Of a stretch of 20,596 nucleotides of DNA, positions 1-7,240 are shown piece by piece; the stretch's first letter is position 1, and every line of letters starts with the position of its first letter. The stretch is taken from IMG/VR virus record IMGVR_UViG_3300009000_000054, positions 1-20,596 of that record, one strand, 5' to 3'. The notes below the pieces were generated by a model that saw nothing but the letters and a program-made list of their open reading frames with translations, ran no database searches and was not told the DNA's origin. This DNA comes from a virus. The translations under genes and the position numbers were made by a program.

Positions 1-411
1 GTTGTTGTCTGCTCCTCCGATGTCGCTACGGCTCTCGCAGCTTCCGGTATGCTCGACTACACGCCCGCTATGTCCACCAACCTTCAGGTTGACGACACAG
101 GCAACACCTTCGCTGGTACGCTCAACGGTCGTATGCGTGTCTACATTGATCCCTATGCATCCACCGATTATGTTACGGTTGGCTACAAGGGCTCGAACGC
201 CTATGACGCTGGTCTCTTCTACTGCCCCTATGTCCCTCTTCAGATGGTCAAGGCAGTCGGCGAAGATACCTTCCAGCCGAAAATTGGCTTCAAGACTCGC
301 TACGGCATGGCTTCCAACCCCTTCGTTGGTGCTACTCCCGCAAACGGTCTTGCTGCAGCCAAGAGCAACCAGTACTACAGAATCTTCCGGGTCGACAACA
401 TCCTCGCCTAA
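1..411 (+). CDS. gp23: major capsid protein gp23, C-terminal part (5' end outside window)
   Basis: This is the last 136 codons of the T4-type major head protein, which assembles as hexamers into the icosahedral/prolate shell and is matured by the gp21 protease. The visible part holds the family's most conserved C-terminal block: GTLNGRMRVYIDPYA, TVGYKGSNAYDAGLFYCPYV and FQPKIGFKTRYGMASNPF, all close to the T4 gp23 counterparts (GTLQGRFKVYIDPYA, TVGYKGANEMDAGIFYAPY, MGFKTRYGI). It ends with TAA at 409-411 and is followed 40 bp later by a strong terminator. Codon use is richer in C-ending codons than in the neighbouring early genes, as expected of a very highly expressed gene. The start and prohead cleavage site are not in the window. 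Confidence 0.95.
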   Translation, partial: VVVCSSDVATALAASGMLDYTPAMSTNLQVDDTGNTFAGTLNGRMRVYIDPYASTDYVTVGYKGSNAYDAGLFYCPYVPLQMVKAVGEDTFQPKIGFKTRYGMASNPFVGATPANGLAAAKSNQYYRIFRVDNILA

Positions 412-450
412 TGATTCTAAAAAGAGTAGGGTCACACCTACCGCACTTCA

Positions 451-477
451 AGGGGGTCTTCGGACCCCCTTTCTTTT
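451..477 (+). terminator. rho-independent terminator after gp23
   Basis: A perfect 8-bp stem (AGGGGGTC 451-458 / GACCCCCT 463-470) with a TTCG tetraloop is followed by TTCTTTT at 471-477. It lies between the capsid gene and the late promoter of gp3 and should end the abundant capsid transcript. Confidence 0.93.
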
Positions 478-480
478 GCA

Positions 481-488
481 TATAAATA
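481..488 (+). promoter_or_regulatory. T4-type late promoter (TATAAATA)
   Basis: TATAAATA at 481-488 is an exact match to the T4 late-promoter -10 box read by gp55-bound polymerase with the sliding clamp. It lies 26 bp before the gp3 start and just after the gp23 terminator. No TTGACA-like -35 precedes it, as expected for this class. A TATAAT at 493-498 overlaps the likely start region but also has no -35 partner. Confidence 0.8.
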
Positions 489-513
489 ATGTTATAATAC
501 TACGGAGCTAGTC

Positions 514-1005
514 ATGGCTACACTTTCAACTAACAAGAACTATCTTCAGCCCACAGGCTTTAGAGTAGTTATCAGCAGAGAGAACTATCCGAACATTGAG
601 TATTTTGCTCAGTCGGTTACCCATCCGGGTGTGTCTATTCCACCTGTTGAGCTTGCTACTTTCAATATCAGGACTGTACCTCTTGCAGGTGATAAGCTTG
701 CCTATGATGAGTTGCTTCTTACATTGATTCTAGACGAAGACATGGAATCGTATAAAGAGATGTACACTTGGTTGGAAAGAATGTCTCTAGAAGGACAGGT
801 GAATAACACTGGTACTGGTGTTCCTACCTTTGCCGACATCACGCTAAGTGTTCTTACTTCGCATAACAATCAAGGCACTCAGTTTCGGTACAAAGATTGT
901 CTCCCGACAAATGTAAGTTCTATTCAGTTTAATGCGGCAGCGGGAGATGTTTCATATATAACCTTTGACGCAGGATTTAGATTTACTAAATTTGAAATTA
1001 TTTAA
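514..1005 (+). CDS. gp3: tail completion and sheath stabilizer protein gp3
   Basis: This 163-residue protein resembles T4 gp3 (176 aa), the hexameric terminator that caps the tail tube and helps fix the last sheath ring before head joining. Matching blocks are HPGVSIPPVEL (T4 IPGIRIPVTDT) near residue 37 and LAYDELLLTLILDEDMESY with MYTWLERM around 62-90 (T4 FEYDPLIVRFIVDEELKSW, MYEWML). The position directly after gp23 and before uvsY is the arrangement in cyanophage-type T4 relatives. ATG 514 follows CGGAG at 503-507. A tail-tube gp19-like protein is the main alternative, since gp3 and tube proteins share a fold, but the DEE/D-W block and gene order favour gp3. Confidence 0.85.
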   Translation: MATLSTNKNYLQPTGFRVVISRENYPNIEYFAQSVTHPGVSIPPVELATFNIRTVPLAGDKLAYDELLLTLILDEDMESYKEMYTWLERMSLEGQVNNTGTGVPTFADITLSVLTSHNNQGTQFRYKDCLPTNVSSIQFNAAAGDVSYITFDAGFRFTKFEII

Positions 1006-1019
1006 TATGGAGTTTTGAT

Positions 1020-1466
1020 ATGATTGATCTTGAATCCATTCTCAAAGAATGGGAAGAAGATTGTGAAATACCTCGTGATCAGTATGAGAAAGTTTCTCAA
1101 CTCACACCCAAGCTACACGCCAAGTATCTTCAATATCTCTCTTTGACTAAGTTACAGTTGAAGCGAGCAGAGCATTCTCAGAAGATTCTGCTGAAAGATA
1201 AGTGGCTTTACTACAACGGCAAGATGAGTCAAGAAGAGCTGGTCAGTAAAGGCTGGGAGCCTGACCCTTTCAATGGCTTGAAAGTTCTGAAAGGGGACAT
1301 GGAGCACTACTATGACTCTGACCCTGAGATTCAGCGCAGCGAAGAAAAAATCATGTATCTTAAGACCATCATAGATACTGTATCAGAAATTCTTGATAAT
1401 CTGAAATGGCGCCATCAGACTATCAAGAACATCATTGAATGGCGCAAGTTTGAGGCAGGAGCATAG
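1020..1466 (+). CDS. uvsY: UvsY recombination mediator
   Basis: UvsY loads the UvsX recombinase onto gp32-coated single-stranded DNA during recombination-dependent replication and repair. The 148-residue product is close to the T4 length (137) and keeps the helical layout: a basic segment LKRAEHSQKILLKDKWLYYNGK around residues 47-68 (T4 LRIEAQKKVALKARLDYYSGR), and the C-terminal end IIEWRKFEAGA matching T4 IQDMRAFEAGK. It begins 14 bp after gp3 with GGAG 1011-1014 upstream. It lies in the same run as uvsW, its functional partner. The family assignment rests on these two blocks and synteny. Confidence 0.9.
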   Translation: MIDLESILKEWEEDCEIPRDQYEKVSQLTPKLHAKYLQYLSLTKLQLKRAEHSQKILLKDKWLYYNGKMSQEELVSKGWEPDPFNGLKVLKGDMEHYYDSDPEIQRSEEKIMYLKTIIDTVSEILDNLKWRHQTIKNIIEWRKFEAGA

Positions 1467-1467
1467 C

Positions 1468-1737
1468 ATGGCAACTTTCTATATTAATGGCAGATTTTAT
1501 GCAACTCAAGAATATAATTATATTGATGAAGTCGAAGCAGACTCTCTAGAGGAAGCAGTTGAACTCCATAGGGCACAGTGCGAAGGTCTTAGATGGCCGA
1601 ATGTTGACGCAGACACTTGCGACAAACCTTTTAACATTGAGGGTCGATTTGATGTCTTTGAAACTGAAGAAGGTAGAGAAGATTGGGATCATGAAGATAT
1701 GCTCGTTGAAGCAGAAGAATGGACAGGGAGTAGATAA
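1468..1737 (+). CDS. small acidic protein of unknown function
   Basis: An 89-residue strongly acidic protein (many E/D, few K) that I do not recognise. It opens with a predicted beta segment (MATFYINGRFYATQEYNYI) and has a helical, Glu-rich tail. ATG 1468 follows AGGAGC and lies 1 bp after the uvsY stop. An upstream ATG at 1435 inside uvsY is less likely because it lacks a good ribosome site. Its stop overlaps the next start (TAATG at 1735-1739), so the two small genes and uvsW are probably translationally coupled. The acidity might suggest a DNA mimic or an inhibitor, but nothing specific shows this. Confidence 0.75.
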   Translation: MATFYINGRFYATQEYNYIDEVEADSLEEAVELHRAQCEGLRWPNVDADTCDKPFNIEGRFDVFETEEGREDWDHEDMLVEAEEWTGSR

Positions 1738-1889
1738 TGGCAAAACTTAAGATGGGAGAAAACAAAAAAGTTATTCTCCATAATAACAGTACTGGCAAGA
1801 GAACTTCTATCGGCATGTCTCATAACTCCAGACCTGCCAACAAGCATAAGCGGCGTAACTGGAAGCGTTACAGAGGGCAAGGTCGGTAG
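1737..1889 (+). CDS. small, highly basic protein
   Basis: A 50-residue protein ending in an Arg/Lys cluster (PANKHKRRNWKRYRGQGR). It overlaps its neighbours at both ends (TAATG upstream, TAGTG downstream into uvsW), which is strong evidence that it is translated. The charge suggests nucleic-acid contact, and the location between uvsY and uvsW suggests a link to recombination or repair, but no known domain is visible. It sits directly beside an acidic 89-residue neighbour, so an interaction between the pair is conceivable; that is speculation. Confidence 0.75.
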   Translation: MAKLKMGENKKVILHNNSTGKRTSIGMSHNSRPANKHKRRNWKRYRGQGR

Positions 1890-3382
1890 TGGAGAACACT
1901 ATCCGAGTACAGATGCGGGATCACTCTATGCTTGTCGTAGAGTGTAACCCTGCGCAGCAGCAAGAGTTGCGTGAGTACTTCTCATTCTTTGTACCCGGAT
2001 ATCGCTACATGCCTGCATTCAAGAGAAAAGTCTGGGATGGTAAGGTAAGACTGTTCAACCAAATCTCTAAAGAACTAAATGTAGGTCTATGGCTTCACCT
2101 TAAGAAGTTTTGTGCTGATAGATTCTACCCTCTACAGATTATTGATAACGAGCGTTACGGGCATCCAGAACTCAAGAACACTGTCAGGCACCAAGAGCTT
2201 GTCAAGTATCTTGAGTCTCTTGGTGCTCCCTTTGATGTGCGTGATTATCAGTACGATGCTATCTCACATGGCATCAAGAACAAGCGCTGTATTCTTCTCT
2301 CTCCTACAGGTTCTGGTAAATCTTTTATCATCTACAACCTCATGCGGTGGTACTTGGACAATCACGAGCAGAAAGTCCTTGTGATCGTGCCTACAACATC
2401 TTTGGTTGAGCAGATGTATAAAGACTTCGCAGACTATGGCTTTGATGTAGAAGATGCTTGCCATAGAGTCTATTCGGGCAAAGACAAGAACACAGACAAG
2501 CGTATTATCATCTCTACATGGCAGTCTATATACAAACTGAGTGGGGACTGGTTTCATCAGTTTGGTGCAATCTTCGGGGATGAGGTTCACGGGTTCAAGG
2601 CTAAGTCTTTGTCTGGAATCATGAACAAAGCTAAGAATGCAGAGTATAGATTCGGTACAACAGGAACTCTAGACGGCACTGAGACTAATAAGCTGGTGCT
2701 TGAAGGACTGTTTGGGTCTGTCTACAAAGTCACCACCACTGTAGAACTACAGAAGAAGAACACACTGGCAGGACTAGACATCAAGGTGATGCTTCTAAAC
2801 TATCACAATGATATCTGCCATTGGATGCAAAATAAAACGTACCAGGAAGAAATTGACTATATAGTTACAAACGAGAAGAGGAACAAGTTTATTACCAACT
2901 TAGCATTATCTCTAGAAGGTAATACACTTGTTCTTTTCCAATATGTAGAAAAGCACGGCAAAGTGCTGTACGACATGATGACGGAAAAGGCAGAGGATGG
3001 GCGTAGAATTTTCTATGTCTCGGGTGAGGTAGACACTGCGGACAGAGAACAAATCCGTGGTATCGTGGAGAAACAGAAAGATGCAATTATCGTCGCTTCT
3101 CTTGGAACTTTTTCTACTGGTATTAATATACGGAATCTCAGCAACATTTGTTTTGCTTCGCCATCGAAGTCTCAAATCAAAGTCCTCCAGAGTATCGGCA
3201 GAGGACTGAGAAAGTCTGACGATGGTAGAGACACAACGCTCTACGACATTGCTGACGATTTTCATGTAAAGAGTCATAAGAACTTTACTCTTCGCCACAG
3301 TGCAGAAAGAATAAAAATATATACTAAAGAAGGCTTTCAATATAAGATATACCCCATCAATTTAAAACAGGAAACATTATGA
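1889..3382 (+). CDS. uvsW: UvsW-type ATP-dependent RNA/DNA helicase
   Basis: UvsW is a superfamily-2 helicase that unwinds R-loops and branched DNA, switching replication from origin-primed to recombination-primed mode. Helicase motifs are in order: Walker A SPTGSGKS (138-145), DEVH box (231-234), motif III TTGTLDG (257-263) and motif VI with GRGLRKS near residue 433. The N-terminal domain (1-100) matches T4 UvsW: HSMLVVECN, LREYFSFFVPGYRYMPAF and WDGKVRLF. This supports the GTG start at 1889, overlapping the previous stop, over the internal ATG at 1913. Length is 497 residues against about 500 in T4. It overlaps the next gene by four bases (ATGA). Confidence 0.95.
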   Translation: MENTIRVQMRDHSMLVVECNPAQQQELREYFSFFVPGYRYMPAFKRKVWDGKVRLFNQISKELNVGLWLHLKKFCADRFYPLQIIDNERYGHPELKNTVRHQELVKYLESLGAPFDVRDYQYDAISHGIKNKRCILLSPTGSGKSFIIYNLMRWYLDNHEQKVLVIVPTTSLVEQMYKDFADYGFDVEDACHRVYSGKDKNTDKRIIISTWQSIYKLSGDWFHQFGAIFGDEVHGFKAKSLSGIMNKAKNAEYRFGTTGTLDGTETNKLVLEGLFGSVYKVTTTVELQKKNTLAGLDIKVMLLNYHNDICHWMQNKTYQEEIDYIVTNEKRNKFITNLALSLEGNTLVLFQYVEKHGKVLYDMMTEKAEDGRRIFYVSGEVDTADREQIRGIVEKQKDAIIVASLGTFSTGINIRNLSNICFASPSKSQIKVLQSIGRGLRKSDDGRDTTLYDIADDFHVKSHKNFTLRHSAERIKIYTKEGFQYKIYPINLKQETL

Positions 3383-3756
3383 ACATCAAGCAAATTAAAC
3401 TTGTCACGGGTGAAGAAGTAGTTTGCGAAGTTGTGTCTGAAGATGAGTGGGAGATTGTTATTCGGAATGCAGTGACTATCGTTTCTAGGGCTGCTCCTCA
3501 GGGCTATAGATTCTATACTTTCCGTGTGTTTATGGTTTACCAAGAGTCCAATGATAACCTTATCGTTCTGAGACAAGACAAGCTTGTCTCGTATGCTCAC
3601 CCCACAGAGGATCTTCTTCGTGAGTATGCAAAAGCAATTATTGAGTTGAATGATATTGATGAAAAATTGAGCCTCTCTAACAAAGAGGCCGATGATATGT
3701 TTTATGGTGGTAATGTAGATTCTGCATCTAATGTGATCCCATTTAAGATTCATTAA
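3379..3756 (+). CDS. small protein with Sm/LSm-like N-terminal motif
   Basis: A 125-residue protein whose N-terminus (IKLVTGEEVVCEVVSED) has the strand-turn-strand pattern of an Sm1 motif: 'lvtGeevvcev', then an acidic turn and a hydrophobic strand EIVIRNAVTIV. The C-terminal half is helical and acidic (YAKAIIELNDIDEKLSLSNKEA). Sm-like phage proteins of this size are common near the uvsW-gp55 junction in cyanophage relatives, but their role is not established; RNA binding would fit the fold. Its ATG overlaps the uvsW stop (ATGA 3379-3382), so expression is coupled. The fold call is by pattern only. Confidence 0.7.
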   Translation: MNIKQIKLVTGEEVVCEVVSEDEWEIVIRNAVTIVSRAAPQGYRFYTFRVFMVYQESNDNLIVLRQDKLVSYAHPTEDLLREYAKAIIELNDIDEKLSLSNKEADDMFYGGNVDSASNVIPFKIH

Positions 3757-3819
3757 TATTCAACCTCCCCCTAAGAGACTTAGAGATTATATCACATTTA
3801 TTATGTCCTGTCAAATGTG

Positions 3820-3848
3820 TTGACAAGAACTATAAAATAGTTTATAAT
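3820..3848 (+). promoter_or_regulatory. sigma-70-type promoter for gp55-gp47
   Basis: TTGACA 3820-3825 and TATAAT 3843-3848 are both perfect consensus and are separated by exactly 17 bp, in the 121-bp gap before gp55. The predicted start is near 3855, leaving a short leader. The rest of this gap holds only a weak 5-bp hairpin (3771-3783) that is not a convincing terminator. Confidence 0.92.
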
Positions 3849-3877
3849 AGTTGGCATATATTAACTGAGAGTGTGAA

Positions 3878-4468
3878 ATGAAACCAAAAGACAGACCACA
3901 TTATGTAAACAACAAAGAGTTTTCTCTAGCTGTTGTTAAGCACTGCGAGAAGGTTCAAGCTGCAAAGAAAAACAATAGAGAGATTCCTATTGTTCCCAAC
4001 TATATCGCAGAGTGCTTTCTCAAGATCGCTGAGGGTCTCTCCCATAAGTCCAACTTCGTTCGCTACACTTATCGTGAAGAGATGGTGATGGACGCTGTAG
4101 AGAACTGCCTCAAAGCCATTGAGAATTATAACATAGAAGCAGCGACTCGTACAGGGACTCCTAATGCGTTTGCTTACTTCACTCAAATTTCTTGGTATGC
4201 TTTTCTTCGTCGCATCAACCGTGAGAAGAAGCAGCAAGACATTCGTTTGAAGTATATTGCAGAAGCTGGCATTGAACAGCACATTGAGACTGGTGATGAA
4301 GATGCTGACTGGAGCAATGTGGTTCCTTTGGTTGAAGTTCTCAAGTATCGTATTGATGTGGTGAAAGAAGCTGACGAACACTTCAAAGAATATGCGAAAG
4401 AAGAACGAAAGCGCCGCCGGCGTACTGTCAAGGCTGATTCTGATCTCTCTGATTTCTTGGTAGACTAA
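3878..4468 (+). CDS. gp55: late sigma factor gp55
   Basis: gp55 is the small phage sigma factor that directs host RNA polymerase to TATAAATA late promoters, with the sliding clamp and gp33 as co-activators. The 196-residue product (T4: 185) has the sigma region 2-like helices seen in the family: YREEMVMDAVENCLKAIENYN (about 66-86) and PNAFAYFTQISWYAFLRRINREKKQQ (about 95-120). These correspond to the polymerase-binding and -10-recognition helices. A basic cluster ERKRRRR lies near the C-terminus. ATG 3878 follows GAGAGTG. It is first in the operon behind a consensus early promoter. It fits with the TATAAATA box found upstream of gp3 in this window. Confidence 0.92.
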   Translation: MKPKDRPHYVNNKEFSLAVVKHCEKVQAAKKNNREIPIVPNYIAECFLKIAEGLSHKSNFVRYTYREEMVMDAVENCLKAIENYNIEAATRTGTPNAFAYFTQISWYAFLRRINREKKQQDIRLKYIAEAGIEQHIETGDEDADWSNVVPLVEVLKYRIDVVKEADEHFKEYAKEERKRRRRTVKADSDLSDFLVD

Positions 4469-4469
4469 T

Positions 4470-5534
4470 ATGAAAATTGCTATTATCTCTGATACTCATG
4501 CGGGTATCCGTAACTCTTCTGATATCTTTATGGAGTACCAAAAGCGCTTCTATGAAGAAGTGTTTTTTCCGTATCTCTTAGAGAATAACATCACCAACAT
4601 CTTGCATCTTGGTGACTACTACGATAACCGCAAGACGATTAATTTCAAAGCACTCAACCTAAATCGTAAAGTCTTTCTAGACAAACTGCGAGAGTATGGC
4701 ATTCACATGGACATTATCATCGGTAACCATGATATGTTCTACAAGAACACTACTGAACTGAATGCATTGAAAGAGCTTCAAGGTCACTACATGAACGAAG
4801 TTAATCTCGTTCTAGAGCCTCGTGTGATGAACTACGATGGTCTCAAGGTTGGTCTGGTCCCGTGGATCTGCGCTGAGAATGAACAGAAGTGCATGAACTT
4901 CATCAAGTCTTGTGATGCTGACATCATCGGTGCACACCTAGAACTAGCTGGGTTTGATATGCATCTTGGCATGCCTTGTATTGATGGGATGAATCCTGAG
5001 CTTTTCAATCGCTTTGAGATGGTTCTGTCTGGTCACTTCCATACCAAGTCGTCAAAGGGCAATATTCACTATCTTGGCTCGCAGATGGAATTCTTCTGGA
5101 ATGATTGTAATGATAAAAAGTATTTTCATGTTCTAGACACTGAGACTCGGGAACTGACCGCTGTTCACAATCCCTTGACAATCTATGAGAAGATTTACTA
5201 CGACCACGAGAAGATGGGCAACTTCAAGTTCAAAGACATGCGCTATCTTGACAATAAGTTTGTTAAGCTGGTTGTGGTCAACAAGGGTGACCATTATGAC
5301 TTTGAGCGATTCATTGATCGTATTCAAGCCCAGAAGATTCATGAACTGAAGATTGCCGAGGACTTCAAAGAGTTTCTTGGTGATAATGTTGACACTGAAG
5401 AGATTTCTGTTGAAGATACCGATCAGTTGATGTATAATTACATTGATGCTGTACAGACAGAACTGGACAAGAATCGTATCAAAAAAGAGATTGCTGACCT
5501 CATGATCGAGGCTCAGACACTGGAGATTGCATGA
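4470..5534 (+). CDS. gp47: recombination endonuclease subunit gp47 (Mre11-like nuclease)
   Basis: gp47 is the calcineurin-like nuclease that pairs with the gp46 ATPase to resect DNA ends, making 3' overhangs for UvsX. All metallophosphoesterase motifs are visible: SDTH (D8, H10), GDYYD (D49), GNHD (N86, H87), GAH (H156) and SGHFH (H189, H191). Length is 354 residues, near T4's 339. It starts 1 bp after gp55 and its stop overlaps the next small ORF by ATGA. gp46 normally follows directly, but here the pair is split by about 2.8 kb of small ORFs. Confidence 0.96.
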   Translation: MKIAIISDTHAGIRNSSDIFMEYQKRFYEEVFFPYLLENNITNILHLGDYYDNRKTINFKALNLNRKVFLDKLREYGIHMDIIIGNHDMFYKNTTELNALKELQGHYMNEVNLVLEPRVMNYDGLKVGLVPWICAENEQKCMNFIKSCDADIIGAHLELAGFDMHLGMPCIDGMNPELFNRFEMVLSGHFHTKSSKGNIHYLGSQMEFFWNDCNDKKYFHVLDTETRELTAVHNPLTIYEKIYYDHEKMGNFKFKDMRYLDNKFVKLVVVNKGDHYDFERFIDRIQAQKIHELKIAEDFKEFLGDNVDTEEISVEDTDQLMYNYIDAVQTELDKNRIKKEIADLMIEAQTLEIA

Positions 5535-5656
5535 ACGGTAAAAAAGCAAAGATGCTTCGCCGTAGTGGCAAGCTTGACAAGAAAACTAAAAAGATGTATA
5601 ATAGTCTCAAACCTGACGACAAGCATATGCTGTCTCAGATATACGAAGAGATTTGA
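5531..5656 (+). CDS. 41-residue basic protein
   Basis: A Lys-rich 41-residue ORF (start MNGKKAKMLRRSGKLDKKTK) whose ATG overlaps the gp47 stop (ATGA 5531-5534). The overlap and the coding-like composition support translation. The function is unknown. A perfect TTGACA-17-TATAAT promoter lies inside the ORF (5574-5602), so part of this peptide's codon choice may be constrained by the promoter. Confidence 0.7.
   Translation: MNGKKAKMLRRSGKLDKKTKKMYNSLKPDDKHMLSQIYEEI
5574..5602 (+). promoter_or_regulatory. intragenic sigma-70-type promoter for the small-gene cassette
   Basis: TTGACA 5574-5579 and TATAAT 5597-5602 are separated by 17 bp, both perfect consensus, inside the 41-residue ORF after gp47. 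The predicted start is about 5609, roughly 50 bp before the ATG at 5661. It would drive the accessory small genes independently of gp55-gp47. Confidence 0.85.
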
Positions 5657-5660
5657 AAAG

Positions 5661-5810
5661 ATGGGAAGTAACTGGCATGGCGGAAAAGGAAGCAAACCCC
5701 GACCAATCAAAGACCAAAAGCAGTTCGACGATAACTGGGACAGAATCTTCGGTAGGAAGAAACCTCCTGTCGGTGATGAACTACGGGAAGACAGTGCAAT
5801 ACGTCTATAG
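5661..5810 (+). CDS. conserved phage small protein (GGKG...NWDRIFG motif)
   Basis: A 49-residue protein with the pattern NWHGGKGSKPRPIKD followed by FDDNWDRIFGRKK. I recognise this as a small conserved phage protein type (HGGKG then 'W..IFG.KK') found in many T-even-like and other phages, but its function is unknown. ATG 5661 lies 4 bp after the previous stop, with a weak GAAAAG ribosome site, and is preferred over in-frame upstream starts inside the preceding ORF. It is the first gene after the intragenic promoter. Confidence 0.75.
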   Translation: MGSNWHGGKGSKPRPIKDQKQFDDNWDRIFGRKKPPVGDELREDSAIRL

Positions 5811-5844
5811 TGATGGGTCAGTACATACAGTGAGAGTTGGATAA
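5776..5844 (+). CDS. possible 22-residue overlapping ORF
   Basis: An ORF starting at ATG 5776 in a different frame from the preceding gene encodes MNYGKTVQYVYSDGSVHTVRVG. Its stop overlaps the next ATG (TAATG 5842-5846), the same coupling used elsewhere in this cassette. It lacks a clear ribosome site and overlaps a better-supported gene for 35 bp, so it may instead be a relic or a coupling peptide. Confidence 0.3.
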   Translation: MNYGKTVQYVYSDGSVHTVRVG

Positions 5845-6131
5845 TGCGTAATCGACATGGTGTAGAATATAGTTTTGTGAAAGTTGGCGATAACCTGTAT
5901 CGCTTTGATATGTCCGAAGAAGGCATGGAGTATATGCGTCTCGGCGGTAAAGACGGTCAAGAGGGCATTGACTATCGTGATCTGGGCATGTTTGATCCGA
6001 GTGGCGGTCCTTATGTCGCAGTTGGAGAGCGAATCTACTGGGACGAGATTCAGGGCGCAACCGAACATCAACCGTTGACGGTGAAGCGGATCTATAAAGA
6101 GGAAAGTTTCTTTGTGGAGGTAGAGCAATGA
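5844..6131 (+). CDS. hypothetical small protein
   Basis: A 95-residue mixed alpha/beta protein with beta-rich ends (GVEYSFVKVGDNLYRFDM and VKRIYKEESFFVEVEQ). I do not recognise it. The upstream stop overlaps its ATG, and downstream its TGA overlaps ATG 6128, which opens a disrupted reading frame. It belongs to the run of tiny accessory genes between gp47 and gp46. Confidence 0.7.
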   Translation: MRNRHGVEYSFVKVGDNLYRFDMSEEGMEYMRLGGKDGQEGIDYRDLGMFDPSGGPYVAVGERIYWDEIQGATEHQPLTVKRIYKEESFFVEVEQ

Positions 6132-6243
6132 CTCTGACACTGGTGTAATATCAGTAGACTCAAATGAGTTAGCTCGCAGTAAAGCTGGTCGAAAACAAAT
6201 TGAGGCGTTAGGTCGCCTTTCTGAGGAAAAGGGAAAAGGATGA
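6128..6243 (+). pseudogene. disrupted or frameshifted small ORF
   Basis: ATG 6128 overlaps the preceding stop (ATGA), but the frame ends after six codons at TAA 6146-6148. The -1 frame then stays open with coding-like sequence (VISVDSNELARSKAGRKQIE and ALGRLSEEKGKG) and ends at TGA 6241-6243, overlapping the next ATG (ATGA 6240-6243). The open frame has no ATG, GTG or TTG of its own. A one-base deletion/insertion, a sequencing error or a -1 frameshift near 6143-6146 would restore a 38-residue protein, coupled at both ends. Confidence 0.5.
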
Positions 6244-6440
6244 ACCGTTTAGAAATCTTCGAAGAAGTTTATTGTAAGGATTATGTGTTTACCGAAACCG
6301 AACTAAGCCGTTTACAACAAGTCGCCGAGTTGATTGTTAGGGAATGTGCCGAGGTTGTTCAAGAAGGTAGATGGATGGTTCCGCCAACTCAAGAGCAATT
6401 GGCTAGAAGCATTAAACGACATTTCGGAGTTGAAGGGTGA
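6240..6440 (+). CDS. hypothetical small helical protein
   Basis: A 66-residue mostly helical protein. The segment LQQVAELIVRECAEVV resembles the 'IvreCa.v' helix common in small phage proteins of unknown role, and the end is IKRHFGVEG. ATG 6240 has a strong GGAAAAGGGAAAAGG ribosome site. Its stop overlaps the GTG of the next gene (GTGA). Confidence 0.72.
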   Translation: MNRLEIFEEVYCKDYVFTETELSRLQQVAELIVRECAEVVQEGRWMVPPTQEQLARSIKRHFGVEG

Positions 6441-6883
6441 AAGAATTGATCGAAGGCTTAGACGAACTGCGTGAAGCACAACAGAAAGCACATGCTGAGT
6501 ACGAAGCTAAGAACGATGCATGGTGGAACGGCCTCACCGAAGAAGAACGAGAAGATGCTTTCTATGCTGTTATCAAACGTATGTACAAAGCAGAAGCTGT
6601 GGACAAAGGCACTTATCGTTACGCACTGTATGATGTATTTGGCTTTGATCCGGGCATGTATGGTCGTGGTATGGATTGTGGTTATTTTAACTTGCACAAC
6701 ATGCTTTTCGATGCGTTTGAGCTTGAGGCAATGAAAGGTGTAAATCGTTTTGAAGTAATTGACGACACAGGACGAGCATACACTAAGTATCTCAAAGATG
6801 ATGAGCGTGTCAAGTTTGGTCTACAAGATGATGACCGTACACTGAAAGTGTTTATTGATAATCATATGTGGAAGGAAGAGTGA
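6437..6883 (+). CDS. hypothetical acidic protein
   Basis: A 148-residue protein with a long N-terminal helix (ELREAQQKAHAEYEAKNDAW) and an acidic helical middle (LTEEEREDAFYAVIKRMYKA). A C-terminal part is rich in aromatic residues and Asp (YGRGMDCGYFNLHNMLFDAF). No known domain is evident. The start is GTG 6437, overlapping the previous TGA, with GAAGG just upstream. It is the largest member of the small-gene cassette. Confidence 0.72.
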   Translation: MKELIEGLDELREAQQKAHAEYEAKNDAWWNGLTEEEREDAFYAVIKRMYKAEAVDKGTYRYALYDVFGFDPGMYGRGMDCGYFNLHNMLFDAFELEAMKGVNRFEVIDDTGRAYTKYLKDDERVKFGLQDDDRTLKVFIDNHMWKEE

Positions 6884-6886
6884 GTG

Positions 6887-7240
6887 ATGTTCGATAAACT
6901 GCGACGACAATTAGACGATGCATACCGTGACTCTGGCATGACGGTAGGGTTGCCCACAGTTAAAGTAGATGCCAGCCAACTCAAGCATCTACTTGATCAT
7001 TATGATGCACTGAACAGCAAAGTTTCTATTACAGATGAAGAGCATAAACTCTTTGAAAAACTCAAAAAGATATGGTTTCATGCTAAGGCAGAGGAGACGG
7101 GTACGTTTTTTATCTGTGGCGAATTAGGGAAGAAAGATGCTATGGGACTACCCCAGCATATTCTAGTCTGTCCTGCTTATGGATTAGATGGCATGGCAAT
7201 CTATACAATGAGTAGACCTTATTCAGCACCGGAGTGGTGA
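6887..7240 (+). CDS. hypothetical protein
   Basis: A 117-residue protein. The N-terminal half is helical (LRRQLDDAYRDSG; LLDHYDALNSKVSITDEEHK) and the C-terminal half has strands (GTFFICGELG, HILVCPAYG). ATG 6887 lies a good distance from GGAAGAG at 6874-6880; a GTG at 6884 is possible. The stop is immediately followed by the next ATG. The function is unknown. Confidence 0.7.
   Translation: MFDKLRRQLDDAYRDSGMTVGLPTVKVDASQLKHLLDHYDALNSKVSITDEEHKLFEKLKKIWFHAKAEETGTFFICGELGKKDAMGLPQHILVCPAYGLDGMAIYTMSRPYSAPEW

Noticed and set aside
2912-3340. Reverse-strand ORF of 142 codons under uvsW
   Set aside because: Shadow of uvsW with atypical composition, no ribosome site, and no neighbours on that strand.
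3771-3783. CTAAG/CTTAG hairpin after the Sm-like gene as a terminator
   Set aside because: Only 5 bp, A/T-rich and without a following T-run; not a credible intrinsic terminator.
5653-5844. Longer ORF starting at 5653 in the frame of the 22-residue peptide
   Set aside because: It overlaps the better-supported HGGKG...IFG gene along its length and has a Ser/Thr-rich low-quality translation; only its last 22 codons look coding-like.
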